From Eubacteriaceae bacterium (lineage in GTDB: Bacteria > Bacillota > Clostridia > Oscillospirales > Acutalibacteraceae), in NCBI GenBank assembly GCA_021770095.1, contig JAETRQ010000007.1, forward strand, positions 1 to 64,000: a DNA stretch of 64,000 nucleotides, read 5' to 3'. A program made the position numbers and the translations under genes. The first letter of the stretch is position 1; each line of letters starts with the position of its first letter. This document shows positions 26,299 to 34,155 of the stretch, in pieces. Below the pieces are notes generated by a model. The model saw only the letters and a list, made by a program, of their open reading frames with translations, ran no database searches and was not told where the DNA came from.

Positions 26299-26334
26299 TA
26301 TATGTATTCCTTTCCATCTTTAAAATCAGTGCTG

Positions 26335-26350
26335 ATTAGCGACAACTAAC
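26335..26350 (-). promoter_or_regulatory. Third TTAGC-N5-CTAAC operator, upstream of feoB system 2
   Basis: ATTAGC-GACAA-CTAAC matches the two sites at 26872-26887 and 26897-26912 at the conserved TTAGC and CTAAC halves. It sits between the feoA terminator and the feoB start, so a DtxR-type repressor could control feoB separately. Confidence 0.65.
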
Positions 26351-26358
26351 CCAGCGCT

Positions 26359-26383
26359 AAAAAATTAAGGGATAATCCCTTAA
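26359..26383 (-). terminator. Terminator or attenuator between feoA and feoB, system 2
   Basis: TTAAGGGA and TCCCTTAA (26365-26383) pair perfectly around a TAA loop, and on the minus strand a T6 run follows. It begins 3 nt after the feoA stop codon. Confidence 0.75.
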
Positions 26384-26385
26384 AA

Positions 26386-26604
26386 TTATTCAACTTCAAT
26401 AAGTTCTGCATCTGCCTTACGAAGTGATAACTCATAATTTCTTACAGTAATTTCAATAGGGTCACCAAGAGGAGCAACCTTGCGGACATAAATATCAACA
26501 CCTTTTGTTATACCCATATCCATAATTCTTCGCCTTAAAGCACCTTCTCCGTTAACTCGTCTGACTTTGCAGGAATGACCGACTTTTACTTCTTTAAGAG
26601 TCAT
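26386..26604 (-). CDS. feoA: FeoA-domain protein, system 2 (second copy)
   Basis: The 72-residue FeoA protein has LRRRIMDMGITKGVDIYV, and ends LRKADAELIEVE. The start is ATG 26604, with AAAGGAGA 8 nt upstream. A longer frame would overlap the upstream feoA and lacks this site. It is an accessory to FeoB for ferrous iron uptake. Confidence 0.9.
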   Translation of the reverse strand: MTLKEVKVGHSCKVRRVNGEGALRRRIMDMGITKGVDIYVRKVAPLGDPIEITVRNYELSLRKADAELIEVE

Positions 26605-26629
26605 TGAATATTCTCCTTTAAAAACAACA

Positions 26630-26845
26630 TTACTGAACAAAAATTTTCATCGCCATAGATTCGCCGATTGCAACTCTTGCTCCCTTAACATTAACAATCA
26701 AATTCCCTGCAAGCGAAGATACAACCGTAACTTCCCCGCCGACAACAAATCCAAGGTCGGCAAGATGATTTTTAACTTCCTGATTTCCGCCGATTTTTTT
26801 CATAATAAAAGATTTATTCAAATCAGCAAACTTCAACGGCATCAT
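26630..26845 (-). CDS. feoA: FeoA-domain protein, system 2 (first copy)
   Basis: The 71-residue FeoA-like protein (KKIGGNQEVKNHLADLGFVVGGEV, ending ESMAMKIFVQ) diverges in the first helix from the other copy. It is the first gene after the iron-controlled promoter. The ATG at 26845 follows AGGAGGA; a second ATG comes directly after. Two FeoA proteins in tandem are common in Clostridia; the division of labour is unknown. Confidence 0.88.
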   Translation of the reverse strand: MMPLKFADLNKSFIMKKIGGNQEVKNHLADLGFVVGGEVTVVSSLAGNLIVNVKGARVAIGESMAMKIFVQ

Positions 26846-26871
26846 AAGTATCTCCTCCTGTATCGGAATAA

Positions 26872-26923
26872 GTTAGCATTTTCTAACCAGATATATGTTA
26901 GCACCGACTAACTTGTTTGTCAA
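26872..26923 (-). promoter_or_regulatory. Iron-responsive promoter of feo system 2 with two operators
   Basis: On the minus strand TTGACA (26923-26918) and TAACAT (26900-26895) are 17 bp apart. Operator 2, GTTAGC-ACCGA-CTAAC (26897-26912), overlaps the -10 and spacer. Operator 1, GTTAGC-ATTTT-CTAAC (26872-26887), starts right at the expected transcription start. The sites are 25 bp apart. The half-sites resemble DtxR/IdeR boxes, and the gene for a DtxR-type regulator is adjacent and divergent. Confidence 0.8.
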
Positions 26924-26970
26924 GACCAAAATAAAAAATATTTACAAAAAATCTATATGCTGCCAAAATC

Positions 26971-26999
26971 TTGAAAATAACATTCCCTTATGCTATAAT
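26971..26999 (+). promoter_or_regulatory. Promoter of the DtxR-type regulator
   Basis: TTGAAA (26971-26976) and TATAAT (26994-26999) are 17 bp apart, with AAAGGGG before the ATG. It carries no TTAGC box, so the regulator seems not to repress itself directly at this promoter. Confidence 0.7.
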
Positions 27000-27024
27000 A
27001 AAAAAACATTAAAGGGGTGTAAAT

Positions 27025-27384
27025 ATGAAAATCCACGAATCTGCCGAAAATTACCTTGAAACAATACTTATGATAAAAAACAAAAAAGGATCTGTACGCT
27101 CTATTGACATAGCAAATGAACTTGAATTTTCAAAACCAAGCGTCAGTGTAGCAATGAAAAATCTGAGAGAAAACGGATTTATCGAAGTTGACCAGAATGG
27201 TTATATCACACTGCTTGAAAGCGGAAAAGAAATTGCAGATCGTATGTATGAACGCCACACAACATTGTCAAACTGGTTAATCAGCCTTGGTGTTGATGAA
27301 AAGATTGCTGTTGAAGATGCGTGCAGAATTGAACATGTAATCAGTACAGAGAGTTTTGAAGCAATAAAAAAACTAACAAAATAA
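27025..27384 (+). CDS. Short DtxR-family metal-dependent repressor
   Basis: The 119-residue protein starts with a winged helix-turn-helix of the DtxR/MntR type (ESAENYLETILMI, SIDIANELEFSKPSVSVAMKNL). The helical metal-binding dimerisation region follows (MYERHTTLSNWLISLGV, EDACRIEHVIS), with the usual Glu/His/Cys ligand positions. It lacks the C-terminal SH3 domain of full DtxR. It is divergent from the feo operon, where three matching palindromes lie, so it is very likely the Fe2+-dependent repressor of that operon. A strong terminator follows. Confidence 0.87.
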   Translation: MKIHESAENYLETILMIKNKKGSVRSIDIANELEFSKPSVSVAMKNLRENGFIEVDQNGYITLLESGKEIADRMYERHTTLSNWLISLGVDEKIAVEDACRIEHVISTESFEAIKKLTK

Positions 27385-27401
27385 GTTAAAACAACAAAAT
27401 T

Positions 27402-27433
27402 GACCCGTCGGAAAAAGCCGACGGGTCTTTTTT
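27402..27433. terminator. Strong bidirectional terminator
   Basis: GACCCGTCGG (27402-27411) pairs with CCGACGGGTC (27418-27427), loop AAAAAG, then a T-run to 27433. It ends the regulator gene and, from the other side, the GH28-GH5 operon. Confidence 0.92.
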
Positions 27434-27434
27434 A

Positions 27435-27548
27435 TTAATAATGAATTTTTATATTATTCTCTCCGATTGTGCCATTATATTCGACAACACCTTTATCAGG
27501 GATGTAGACAAGCGTTTTGGAATCCAAATTATCCTGCTGCCAAATCAA
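27435..27548 (-). other. Out-of-frame C-terminal tail of the GH5 gene
   Basis: Reading in the -1 frame just before the GH5 stop gives 37 further codons (from LIWQQDNLDSKTLVYIPDKG onward), ending in TAA at 27437-27435 directly before the terminator. This looks like the natural C-terminus of the GH5 protein, displaced by an indel near the T5 run at 27552-27556 or the neighbouring A6 run. Confidence 0.7.
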
Positions 27549-28792
27549 ATTAAAAATTCTTTTTTCTTTTCATTAAATCCCCAATAGATATTGCTCCACT
27601 GATATTTTTCAAATCGGTTCATAATAAAATCAATATGTTTTACCCATTCTGTTCCGAACGCACCGCCGCCCCATTCTCCAAAAATTACAGGGACATTCAT
27701 TTTCAATTGATTCGTTCTGATTATATCTATAATATGCTCTACTCTGGCATTGCTGGAATATCGGTTATATAAAGGTGAATCTACGAAAATATCATAAGCA
27801 TGCGGTGAATAAATACTTTTTTCATTACATTCAATATCAAAGGGTATGCCTAAATTTGAATAATAGTTATGCTCAAAAAAGTTGAACTTGCCGTATGTAT
27901 TGACATGATTGCTCATTTTGTCAAAGAATGGTTTGTAATATTTTGCGTTAAAATCGCTTGTGTATTTTTCAAAATTCCGAACCGCTTTTGCAAAATTCTC
28001 TTTACTGTCCATAACTTCTTTTACGGTTTTCAGATTTTTGAAATTCCCGACAGTCGATACAATTTGAAAAACGGATTTTAAAAATCCTGTTTTATCAGAA
28101 CAATTTTTAAAATTATTTTCAAGGTTCAAATCTTTACCGAGAGAAATTTTTAAAACATTCTCAACAAGATTCAAGAATATTTTTCTTCCGTTTTTATCAA
28201 CAAACGGTTCATTCAAATAATCATAACCGATTACATTGTCAAACGGTTCAAATTCTTTGGCAAAATGCTGCCACGCCTGAACATATTTTTCCTGAATATT
28301 ATTTTTATTGTTCCAAAAATAATGAAAAGATTTTTGAACACTATCCATATAAAAGTAACCTTCTGCCCATATAGCAAACGGACGCTTGGACTTAATATCA
28401 TCCGGCAAAGCCCATTTGGGTGCGCCGTCTCCTTGAGGTTTACAGCAATAAACAGAAAATAAATCCTGATGCATATCAAGGAATACATAAATACCATGGT
28501 CACGGCATTTGCGGACAAACTGCTTATAAACATCAATGATCTCACTGCTGAACTGATTTTCTTTTGGTTCAATCAATTCCCAGGTCAGACCAAGGCGAAT
28601 GATATTTACACCATTATTTGCAAGCACATCAAAATACTTGTCTTCTAAAATTTTAGACAATGCTTTTTTGGTTTTGAATTTATCATTTTTTACACAGACA
28701 TTAATTCCTCTGAACAGCCTTTGCCTGCCCAATTCATCTCTGATTACCATATTATCACAATGGAATCTATCAATTACAGTATTATTTGGCAT
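27545..28792 (-). CDS. Glycoside hydrolase family 5 enzyme, frameshifted near its 3' end
   Basis: The product, about 415 residues in the present frame, resembles GH5 endoglycoceramidase-like or cellulase-type retaining hydrolases: GVNIIRLGLTWELIEPK, VFLDMHQDLFS, acid/base Glu in GYDYLNEPF, and nucleophile Glu in VIFGEWGGG. There is no signal peptide, so it should act on imported glycosides. The present stop at 27545 cuts the last barrel strand (NIYWGFNEKKKEF). The expected tail continues in the -1 frame to 27435. The start overlaps the end of the GH28 gene; ATG 28792 is preceded by TTG 28795, and AGGAG lies upstream. The activity of the shortened protein is doubtful. Confidence 0.8.
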   Translation of the reverse strand: MPNNTVIDRFHCDNMVIRDELGRQRLFRGINVCVKNDKFKTKKALSKILEDKYFDVLANNGVNIIRLGLTWELIEPKENQFSSEIIDVYKQFVRKCRDHGIYVFLDMHQDLFSVYCCKPQGDGAPKWALPDDIKSKRPFAIWAEGYFYMDSVQKSFHYFWNNKNNIQEKYVQAWQHFAKEFEPFDNVIGYDYLNEPFVDKNGRKIFLNLVENVLKISLGKDLNLENNFKNCSDKTGFLKSVFQIVSTVGNFKNLKTVKEVMDSKENFAKAVRNFEKYTSDFNAKYYKPFFDKMSNHVNTYGKFNFFEHNYYSNLGIPFDIECNEKSIYSPHAYDIFVDSPLYNRYSSNARVEHIIDIIRTNQLKMNVPVIFGEWGGGAFGTEWVKHIDFIMNRFEKYQWSNIYWGFNEKKKEFLI

Positions 28793-30329
28793 CAATAATC
28801 ACATTCTCCTTTTTCCACGTTCTTTGCGGATGACGGCAGGTAAAATTTTCTATCGTCATATTCTTTGTATGTCTGCTCCACAGTGCATATGCAGGGAGAT
28901 TTCTGAACCGCCAGCATTCGGGATATTCTTTTGCATATTCAGGTATAAAAATACGTCTGTCTATGGTTTCCGGCATATCGGCATATGTTAAATCAATATT
29001 TTTTAAGGCGATATTTTCAACATATTTGGTTCTGCCATTTTGCCTGTAACCTGCAACAATAATCGGAATTTCAACCCCTGTGGCAGTAACATTTTCAATC
29101 ACAATATCTTTTATGGCACCTTTAAAATCAAACACATTTTTTGCTGCTGAGCCGCCGTCTTTCGGACTTTTACCAAATTCAACTGCGTTTGCGCTCTGCG
29201 CATTTACAAGACTGGCACGATTTCTGTTCCCGAGACGGATGAAAATCGGGCAGGTACATCGGTCCATAGAAATATTTTTGATTATAACATCAGACAATAC
29301 ACTGCCGTCACACGATTCAATGGATATGCCCGAAACACTGCCGGGATACAAATCGGTCATAAACAGTCTGCAATCCTGTATTGAAATGTCGGAGATGTCA
29401 TAAGTTGTTTCCGTACCAATTTTTATTGCATTCGTTCTGCTGATTATTTCACAATCCGTAATTTCTACATTATGCATTGCACCTGTATTACCAAGCCAGA
29501 GAGCGTTCTTTAACACAATTCCATCATCGGCAGTTGAGATAAAAGAATGGCAGATATGAATGTTGCTTGAACCTGCAATATCAATTCCGTCCGCATTGGC
29601 AACATTCCTGTTATTATTAATGATAAAATTTTTTATATTTACCGTATCACAATTAACAAGTTTAAAGGTCCAATATGCACTGTTTTCAACAATAAAATTA
29701 TCAACCATAATATTTTTACAGTTTTTTAAAACAATCGGGCCGCCGAATTTATTCGGATGAGCAAAACGCAGTTGTGCTCTGTAATCTTTACGCATTTCAA
29801 TGACATCAATATATGCAGGAGGTGTTGTATTATTTTGCAATGCCACAGGCTTTCTGCCGAAAAAGTTCCCGCTTCCCTTTATTTTTCCTCCGCCGGTAAA
29901 GATGATATTCTCTGCATTTTCGGCATAAATCAATGCAGAATATTTATCATATCCTTCCCCTGCAGAATTCACACAAATTGCACAGCCTTTTTCAATAAAT
30001 AAAGTAACATTGGATTTAAGCACAATAGTAGCAGAAATATAATCTCCGCCGGATACAAGAACGATTCCGCCGACTTTGCTTGCTTCATCAACAGCACAGT
30101 TAATTGCATCCGCGTTATTATTTTTATGAACATCCGCACCGAAATCACGAACATCAAAAATTTTACCCTTCGGCAATTGCTGATCAGTTATATATTTTTC
30201 TTCAGGATAATAGGAAGAAAAATCATATTCTCTTACCTGAGAATAAATATCGCCTTCCGTTACACGCAGATCTTTGCCAAACAACAAAGTTTTTAATTTA
30301 TCAACAGCATTTCTTCTTTTCTTAACCAT
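28782..30329 (-). CDS. Glycoside hydrolase family 28 (polygalacturonase-like)
   Basis: The 515-residue right-handed beta-helix protein has a pectate-lyase-like N-terminal block (IFDVRDFGADVHKNNNADAI). The GH28 catalytic run follows: NADGIDI, the paired aspartates in STADDGIVLK, and RTNAIKIGTET as seen in exo-acting members. The family hydrolyses galacturonic-acid-containing pectin fragments by inversion. No signal peptide is present, so it probably acts on oligogalacturonides in the cytoplasm. It is the first gene of a two-gene operon with GH5, overlapping it by 11 bases. Confidence 0.88.
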   Translation of the reverse strand: MVKKRRNAVDKLKTLLFGKDLRVTEGDIYSQVREYDFSSYYPEEKYITDQQLPKGKIFDVRDFGADVHKNNNADAINCAVDEASKVGGIVLVSGGDYISATIVLKSNVTLFIEKGCAICVNSAGEGYDKYSALIYAENAENIIFTGGGKIKGSGNFFGRKPVALQNNTTPPAYIDVIEMRKDYRAQLRFAHPNKFGGPIVLKNCKNIMVDNFIVENSAYWTFKLVNCDTVNIKNFIINNNRNVANADGIDIAGSSNIHICHSFISTADDGIVLKNALWLGNTGAMHNVEITDCEIISRTNAIKIGTETTYDISDISIQDCRLFMTDLYPGSVSGISIESCDGSVLSDVIIKNISMDRCTCPIFIRLGNRNRASLVNAQSANAVEFGKSPKDGGSAAKNVFDFKGAIKDIVIENVTATGVEIPIIVAGYRQNGRTKYVENIALKNIDLTYADMPETIDRRIFIPEYAKEYPECWRFRNLPAYALWSRHTKNMTIENFTCRHPQRTWKKENVIIDAK

Positions 30330-30386
30330 AAAAACTCCGAAAATATTTATATAACAATTATATCAAAGGCAATAAATGATGTAAAG

Positions 30387-30413
30387 AAAAATCGGCAGGC
30401 ATATGCCCGCCGA
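30387..30413 (-). terminator. Terminator after the class II aldolase gene
   Basis: TCGGCAGGC (30392-30400) and GCCCGCCGA (30405-30413) pair with one mismatch around ATAT, followed on the minus strand by T5. Confidence 0.75.
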
Positions 30414-30428
30414 CCAAAATCGAATGAA

Positions 30429-31646
30429 TTATTTGCTGATTTGCTTTGAATACTTTGCCAGATATACCGTTCTCATAAGGAAGCATTCTGCTTTAGGTAC
30501 ATAATGAGGACGATTGAAAATATCACAATCAATAACAGCCTGACATCCCTTGTTCATAATAATATCAAGAGCCTGCATATCACCCTCGCTGTTACCTGCA
30601 ACAAGAGCACCGTTGCCCTGAATAAGAACAGCATTTCTTCCGTCGATTGCTTTTGCAATTTCTTTTGCACAATCGTCTGTTTCGCCGTCAACCCATACAG
30701 CAGTCTTAACATCAAGACCGACAATCTGAGCAAAGTCATCAATCATAGGATACATTGTTTCATCAAGGCATGAAACAGCAACCGTATCGGCATCCTTAAC
30801 ATGATCAATCATAGTGAAATCTTCGTTGAGATAAATTTCTCTGTGAATTTTTGCACACTTAGGTGCAATGCCGTTGATACCGAGACCTGTTGTCATATCA
30901 ACATCAACTTTCTTACCATTATCATAAGTAAGAGTGAATACACTTCCGGTTCTGATAGAAGAACCGAGATCACAAATTGATTCAGGCATTGAACCGGCAT
31001 CATTTTTATTGAGAAAATAGTTTCTCTTGTTATCATCTGAATAATCCTTATCCCAAGAATGACGCAGATAGTTGTCTTTGATTACTTTTTCACAGCATTT
31101 TTCGAGTGTTTCTGCAACTTCAAATGCTTTTTCATAAGTAGCTCCAAGGCAGAGGGTACCGTGATGCATAAGCATAAATGCACGGCATTCCGGATTCTGA
31201 AGCATACATTTTTCAACTTTCTTACGAAGCGGATTTGTTGTTGACATTGCATATTCAGCAACAGGAACTTTGTCACCAAGAACACTCTTGAATTCATCAT
31301 ATACATTTCTGATTTCCATACCGGTAATGCTGACGATGGTTGCAGCCTTCTGATGGGTATGAATAACAAAATCAACATCCGGATGATGTTTGTATGAATC
31401 AGCATGAATACCTTTTTCAGAAGACGGCTTGATGTCACCCTCATGTGAACAGTCTTCAATATTAACCACAACAACTTCCTCAGGTGTCAAAGTTTCATAT
31501 GCACGTCCTGAAGGGGTGATAACAAACTGAGTGTCGCTGATTCTTGCAGAAACATTACCCCAAGTACGGGCAATAAGACCGGTTTCAACCAACTTTTTAC
31601 CAGCTTCAACAACTAATCTTTTTGCTTCTTCAATTTCGTAGGCCAT
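30429..31646 (-). CDS. Class II aldolase/adducin protein with duplicated domain
   Basis: Residues about 1-205 form a class II aldolase domain with the metal-site HTHQKA and a later MHHGTLCLGATYEKAFEVAETLE. The remainder (about 210-405) looks like a second copy: RNAVLIQGNGALVAGNSEGDMQAL aligns with the His-containing motif of the first but has lost the histidine. Class II aldolases of this type cleave or epimerise phosphorylated ketoses such as fuculose- or ribulose-phosphate. The TetR locus also encodes an FGGY kinase that could supply the phosphate ester. The start follows AAGGAG. A hairpin separates it from the aminotransferase upstream. Confidence 0.82.
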   Translation of the reverse strand: MAYEIEEAKRLVVEAGKKLVETGLIARTWGNVSARISDTQFVITPSGRAYETLTPEEVVVVNIEDCSHEGDIKPSSEKGIHADSYKHHPDVDFVIHTHQKAATIVSITGMEIRNVYDEFKSVLGDKVPVAEYAMSTTNPLRKKVEKCMLQNPECRAFMLMHHGTLCLGATYEKAFEVAETLEKCCEKVIKDNYLRHSWDKDYSDDNKRNYFLNKNDAGSMPESICDLGSSIRTGSVFTLTYDNGKKVDVDMTTGLGINGIAPKCAKIHREIYLNEDFTMIDHVKDADTVAVSCLDETMYPMIDDFAQIVGLDVKTAVWVDGETDDCAKEIAKAIDGRNAVLIQGNGALVAGNSEGDMQALDIIMNKGCQAVIDCDIFNRPHYVPKAECFLMRTVYLAKYSKQISK

Positions 31647-31689
31647 AAATTTTCTCCTTAAAAATATCCTTTATAATAAATGATACAAA

Positions 31690-31711
31690 GGGAGCGAGAA
31701 TCCTCGCTCCC
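31690..31711 (-). terminator. Hairpin between aminotransferase and aldolase genes
   Basis: GGGAGCGAG and CTCGCTCCC (31690-31698, 31703-31711) pair perfectly around AATC. The T-tract is weak (CTTTG), so it may attenuate rather than stop transcription into the aldolase gene. Confidence 0.6.
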
Positions 31712-31723
31712 CAAAAGAATTAA

Positions 31724-33208
31724 TTAATAATCAATCTTTTCGCACTGTGAAAGTACTTTGTCAAAACGACGGATACATTCATCAATATCCTCTTCAGTAT
31801 AAGCACTTGAGGTGTAAAGACGAGAACCTGCAAGTGTAACAAGACCTTCTGCCATATATGCAGCACCCATATACTGCATTTCTGTCTGACGGATGCCTGT
31901 CTGCTTGAGTGTATTAGGAATTGTCCAAGGCTTCTTCCAATCAACTTTGAAGTGCATTGTAGCAACTGTATGGAGATGACATACAGAACCGATGTTGTAG
32001 CAAACGAACGGAAGATCATATTTCTTGATTGATTCGTTAAGACCCTTAACAAGTCTGTCAGCCATCTGTCCTGCAACCTGACATGCATTTCTCTTTTCAA
32101 TCTCACAAATTACGGTGTAACCTGCACAACAAGAAATCGGAGTAGCAGCCATTGTACCGCCGCACATAGCCTTATGAATCTTCTTGCCTTCAGCCTTATC
32201 AAGACCGGCACCAAGATACTTCATAACTTCTCTGTGACCGCCGATTCCGCCTGCACCGGGATAACCGCCGGCAATAATCTTACCGAAGATTGTAATATCA
32301 GGATCAATACCATAATAACCCTGAGCACCTGAAAGACCGATACGGAAACCTGATACAACTTCGTCACAAACAAGAAGTGCACCATACTTACGGCAAAGTG
32401 CCTGTACTCCCTTAGGGAAGTCTTTATCTACAGGGCGAGTTGCTGATTCAGGACCGATTGGTTCAATGAATACAGCAGCAGTACCGCCGCGGAATTTGTT
32501 GAGAATAAGTTTCTTTTCAAGGCTCTTGAGGTCATTCGGGAAGAATTCCTGTGTATGCTTGAATACGAACATAGGAACACCGTGTGACTGAAGGTTAAGA
32601 GTACCCGGAACACGCATACCCCAAGCAAGCTGATCTGACCAACCGTGGTAAGCACCGCCCATTTTGATTATGTTCTTGTGACCTGTAGCAAGACGAGCAA
32701 CACGAACTGCACACATACAAGCCTCAGTACCTGAACCGAGCATACGGAACATTTCTACTGAAGGAACACATTCGGAAATCTTCTTTGCAAGTTTGTATTC
32801 ATAAGGATGGAAAAGACCTGTTGAAGGACCGCAGTCATCAAGAAGTTCTTTTACCTTTTCCTTAACAACATCATCATTTGAACCGATGATTGTAGGACCG
32901 CCTGCCTGAAGGAAATCGAAATATTCGTTACCATCAATATCATAGAGTTTGTTACCCTTTGCCTTTGTCATAACGATTGGGAAAGGATAGTTGAATGCAA
33001 GGTTATGCTGAACGCCGCCAGGAATAACCTGCTTTGCTTCAGTAATCATTTCCTTAGACTTTGCACACTTCTTTGCGAAATATTCATCTTCATATTTCTG
33101 AAGCGCGTCACGGCTGATTGAATAAATTGGCTTTTTGATGAGCGCATCAAGTTGTGCGGTAAGAAGCGCTGCATCAGGATACTCTGTAATTGCATATCTT
33201 GTATCCAT
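31724..33208 (-). CDS. Class III aminotransferase, glutamate-1-semialdehyde aminomutase-like (second locus)
   Basis: The 494-residue PLP enzyme of the HemL-like group has a ca. 60-residue N-terminal extension before the barrel-like start KEMITEAKQVIPGGVQHN. Motifs are RMLGSGTEACMCAVRVARLATGH, LLVCDEVVSGFRIG, and the PLP lysine in ITIFGKIIAGGYPGAGGIGG. It is a distant paralogue of the protein at 21051-22322. Together with the class II aldolase downstream and the divergent TetR, FGGY kinase and HAD phosphatase, it suggests catabolism of an amino- or keto-sugar derivative. The promoter carries a pair of TetR-type operators. The ATG follows AAGGGGG. Confidence 0.87.
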   Translation of the reverse strand: MDTRYAITEYPDAALLTAQLDALIKKPIYSISRDALQKYEDEYFAKKCAKSKEMITEAKQVIPGGVQHNLAFNYPFPIVMTKAKGNKLYDIDGNEYFDFLQAGGPTIIGSNDDVVKEKVKELLDDCGPSTGLFHPYEYKLAKKISECVPSVEMFRMLGSGTEACMCAVRVARLATGHKNIIKMGGAYHGWSDQLAWGMRVPGTLNLQSHGVPMFVFKHTQEFFPNDLKSLEKKLILNKFRGGTAAVFIEPIGPESATRPVDKDFPKGVQALCRKYGALLVCDEVVSGFRIGLSGAQGYYGIDPDITIFGKIIAGGYPGAGGIGGHREVMKYLGAGLDKAEGKKIHKAMCGGTMAATPISCCAGYTVICEIEKRNACQVAGQMADRLVKGLNESIKKYDLPFVCYNIGSVCHLHTVATMHFKVDWKKPWTIPNTLKQTGIRQTEMQYMGAAYMAEGLVTLAGSRLYTSSAYTEEDIDECIRRFDKVLSQCEKIDY

Positions 33209-33232
33209 TATATAATCCCCCTTATATTAACT

Positions 33233-33273
33233 GTGAGCGACCGCTCACCATTTGAGCGTGAGTAATTGCTCAC
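33233..33273. promoter_or_regulatory. Pair of TetR-type operators
   Basis: GTGAGCG-AC-CGCTCAC (33233-33248) is a perfect palindrome. GTGAGTAATTGCTCAC (33258-33273) shares the GTGAG and CTCAC arms. They are 25 bp apart and lie just downstream of the aminotransferase promoter's transcription start, between divergent genes, one of which encodes a TetR-family protein. Confidence 0.82.
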
Positions 33274-33289
33274 TGAATTTACAGTTATA

Positions 33290-33317
33290 AGTATATCACT
33301 TTTTCATAATTTGTCAA
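33290..33317 (-). promoter_or_regulatory. Promoter of the aminotransferase-aldolase operon
   Basis: On the minus strand TTGACA (33317-33312) and TATACT (33295-33290) are 16 bp apart. The start near 33284 places both operators between about +11 and +52, a position where a bound repressor would block elongation or clearance. Confidence 0.78.
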
Positions 33318-33418
33318 ATGCAAAACAATTAAAATTTGTTCATATTTGTTGCAAAAGTATTAAAATAATGTTAGTATAACAGTACTAAAAGCAAATTTTC
33401 ACAGGAGATTTGTCAGCC

Positions 33419-33450
33419 TTGCACAAAATCAAATTATCTTTTTTGTGCAA
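33419..33450 (+). other. Hairpin at the start of the TetR gene
   Basis: TTGCACAAAA (33419-33428) and TTTTGTGCAA (33441-33450) pair perfectly over 10 bp. The left arm begins at a candidate TTG start codon, 11 nt after AGGAG, so folding could limit translation. It could also be a DNA palindrome bound by the regulator itself. Confidence 0.5.
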
Positions 33451-34135
33451 CAATACAAAATTCAAAAAAATGATTGAAAAAAAATATCATAAAGAAGCCT
33501 TTGACAGAATTGATGATGAAAGAAAAAATCAAATTCTTGAAGTCGGCACGGAGGAATTTGCATCAAAAGGTTACGATGGTGCAAACATAAATATCATTGC
33601 TAAAAAAGCAGGAATATCCATCGGTCTTATGTACAAATATTTTTCTACAAAAGAAGACCTGTTCATTACCTGTTTAAAATACGGAATGGATATTCTGGTT
33701 AAAGCACTGTATGACATTATGGTCAGTGAGGATAAATTGCTGATTAAGGCAGAAAAATTAATAAGAACCATCTGTATGCACTCAAGAAAGCATACAAAAT
33801 ACATTAAAATGTATAATGAAATTAATAATATCAAAAATTCTGCTGAACGGGTAAGAGCCATAGCGGAGGAAATTGAAAGCAAAAGAAGCTCTATTTACAT
33901 CACATCTATTGAAGAAGCCCTCACAAGGGGTGATGTCCGCTCTGATATGGATGCAAAATTCTTTGCCTTTTTCCTTGATAATCTTATGACATCTCTGCAA
34001 TTTGCATATACATGCGATTATTATAAAGAGAAGTTCAGGATTTACACAGGTATAGATGTTAATGAATGTGACGATGAACAGATAATTACAGAATTGTTAA
34101 AGTTCATTGAATCGGCATTTTCATTTGGAAAATAA
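33419..34135 (+). CDS. TetR/AcrR-family transcriptional regulator
   Basis: The protein is 238 residues from the TTG at 33419; TTG 33410 and ATG 33470 are alternatives. The TTG is preferred because AGGAG (33403-33407) is the only ribosome site. The ATG at 33470 would give the usual TetR N-terminus (MIEKKYHKEAFDRI) but has no Shine-Dalgarno. The DNA-binding domain is clear: NQILEVGTEEFASKGYDGANINIIAKKAGISIGLMYKYFSTKEDLF. The ligand-binding half is not predictable. It very likely binds the two GTGAG...CTCAC palindromes beside it and controls the divergent aminotransferase-aldolase operon and perhaps its own operon with the FGGY kinase. Confidence 0.85.
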   Translation: MHKIKLSFLCNNTKFKKMIEKKYHKEAFDRIDDERKNQILEVGTEEFASKGYDGANINIIAKKAGISIGLMYKYFSTKEDLFITCLKYGMDILVKALYDIMVSEDKLLIKAEKLIRTICMHSRKHTKYIKMYNEINNIKNSAERVRAIAEEIESKRSSIYITSIEEALTRGDVRSDMDAKFFAFFLDNLMTSLQFAYTCDYYKEKFRIYTGIDVNECDDEQIITELLKFIESAFSFGK

Positions 34136-34155
34136 ATAATTTACGGGAGAAGTTT

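Noticed and set aside
27545-27570. Programmed -1 frameshift in the GH5 gene
   Set aside because: The A6G and T5A runs are not in the phase needed for a canonical slippery heptamer, and no downstream stimulator is clear; an indel is simpler.
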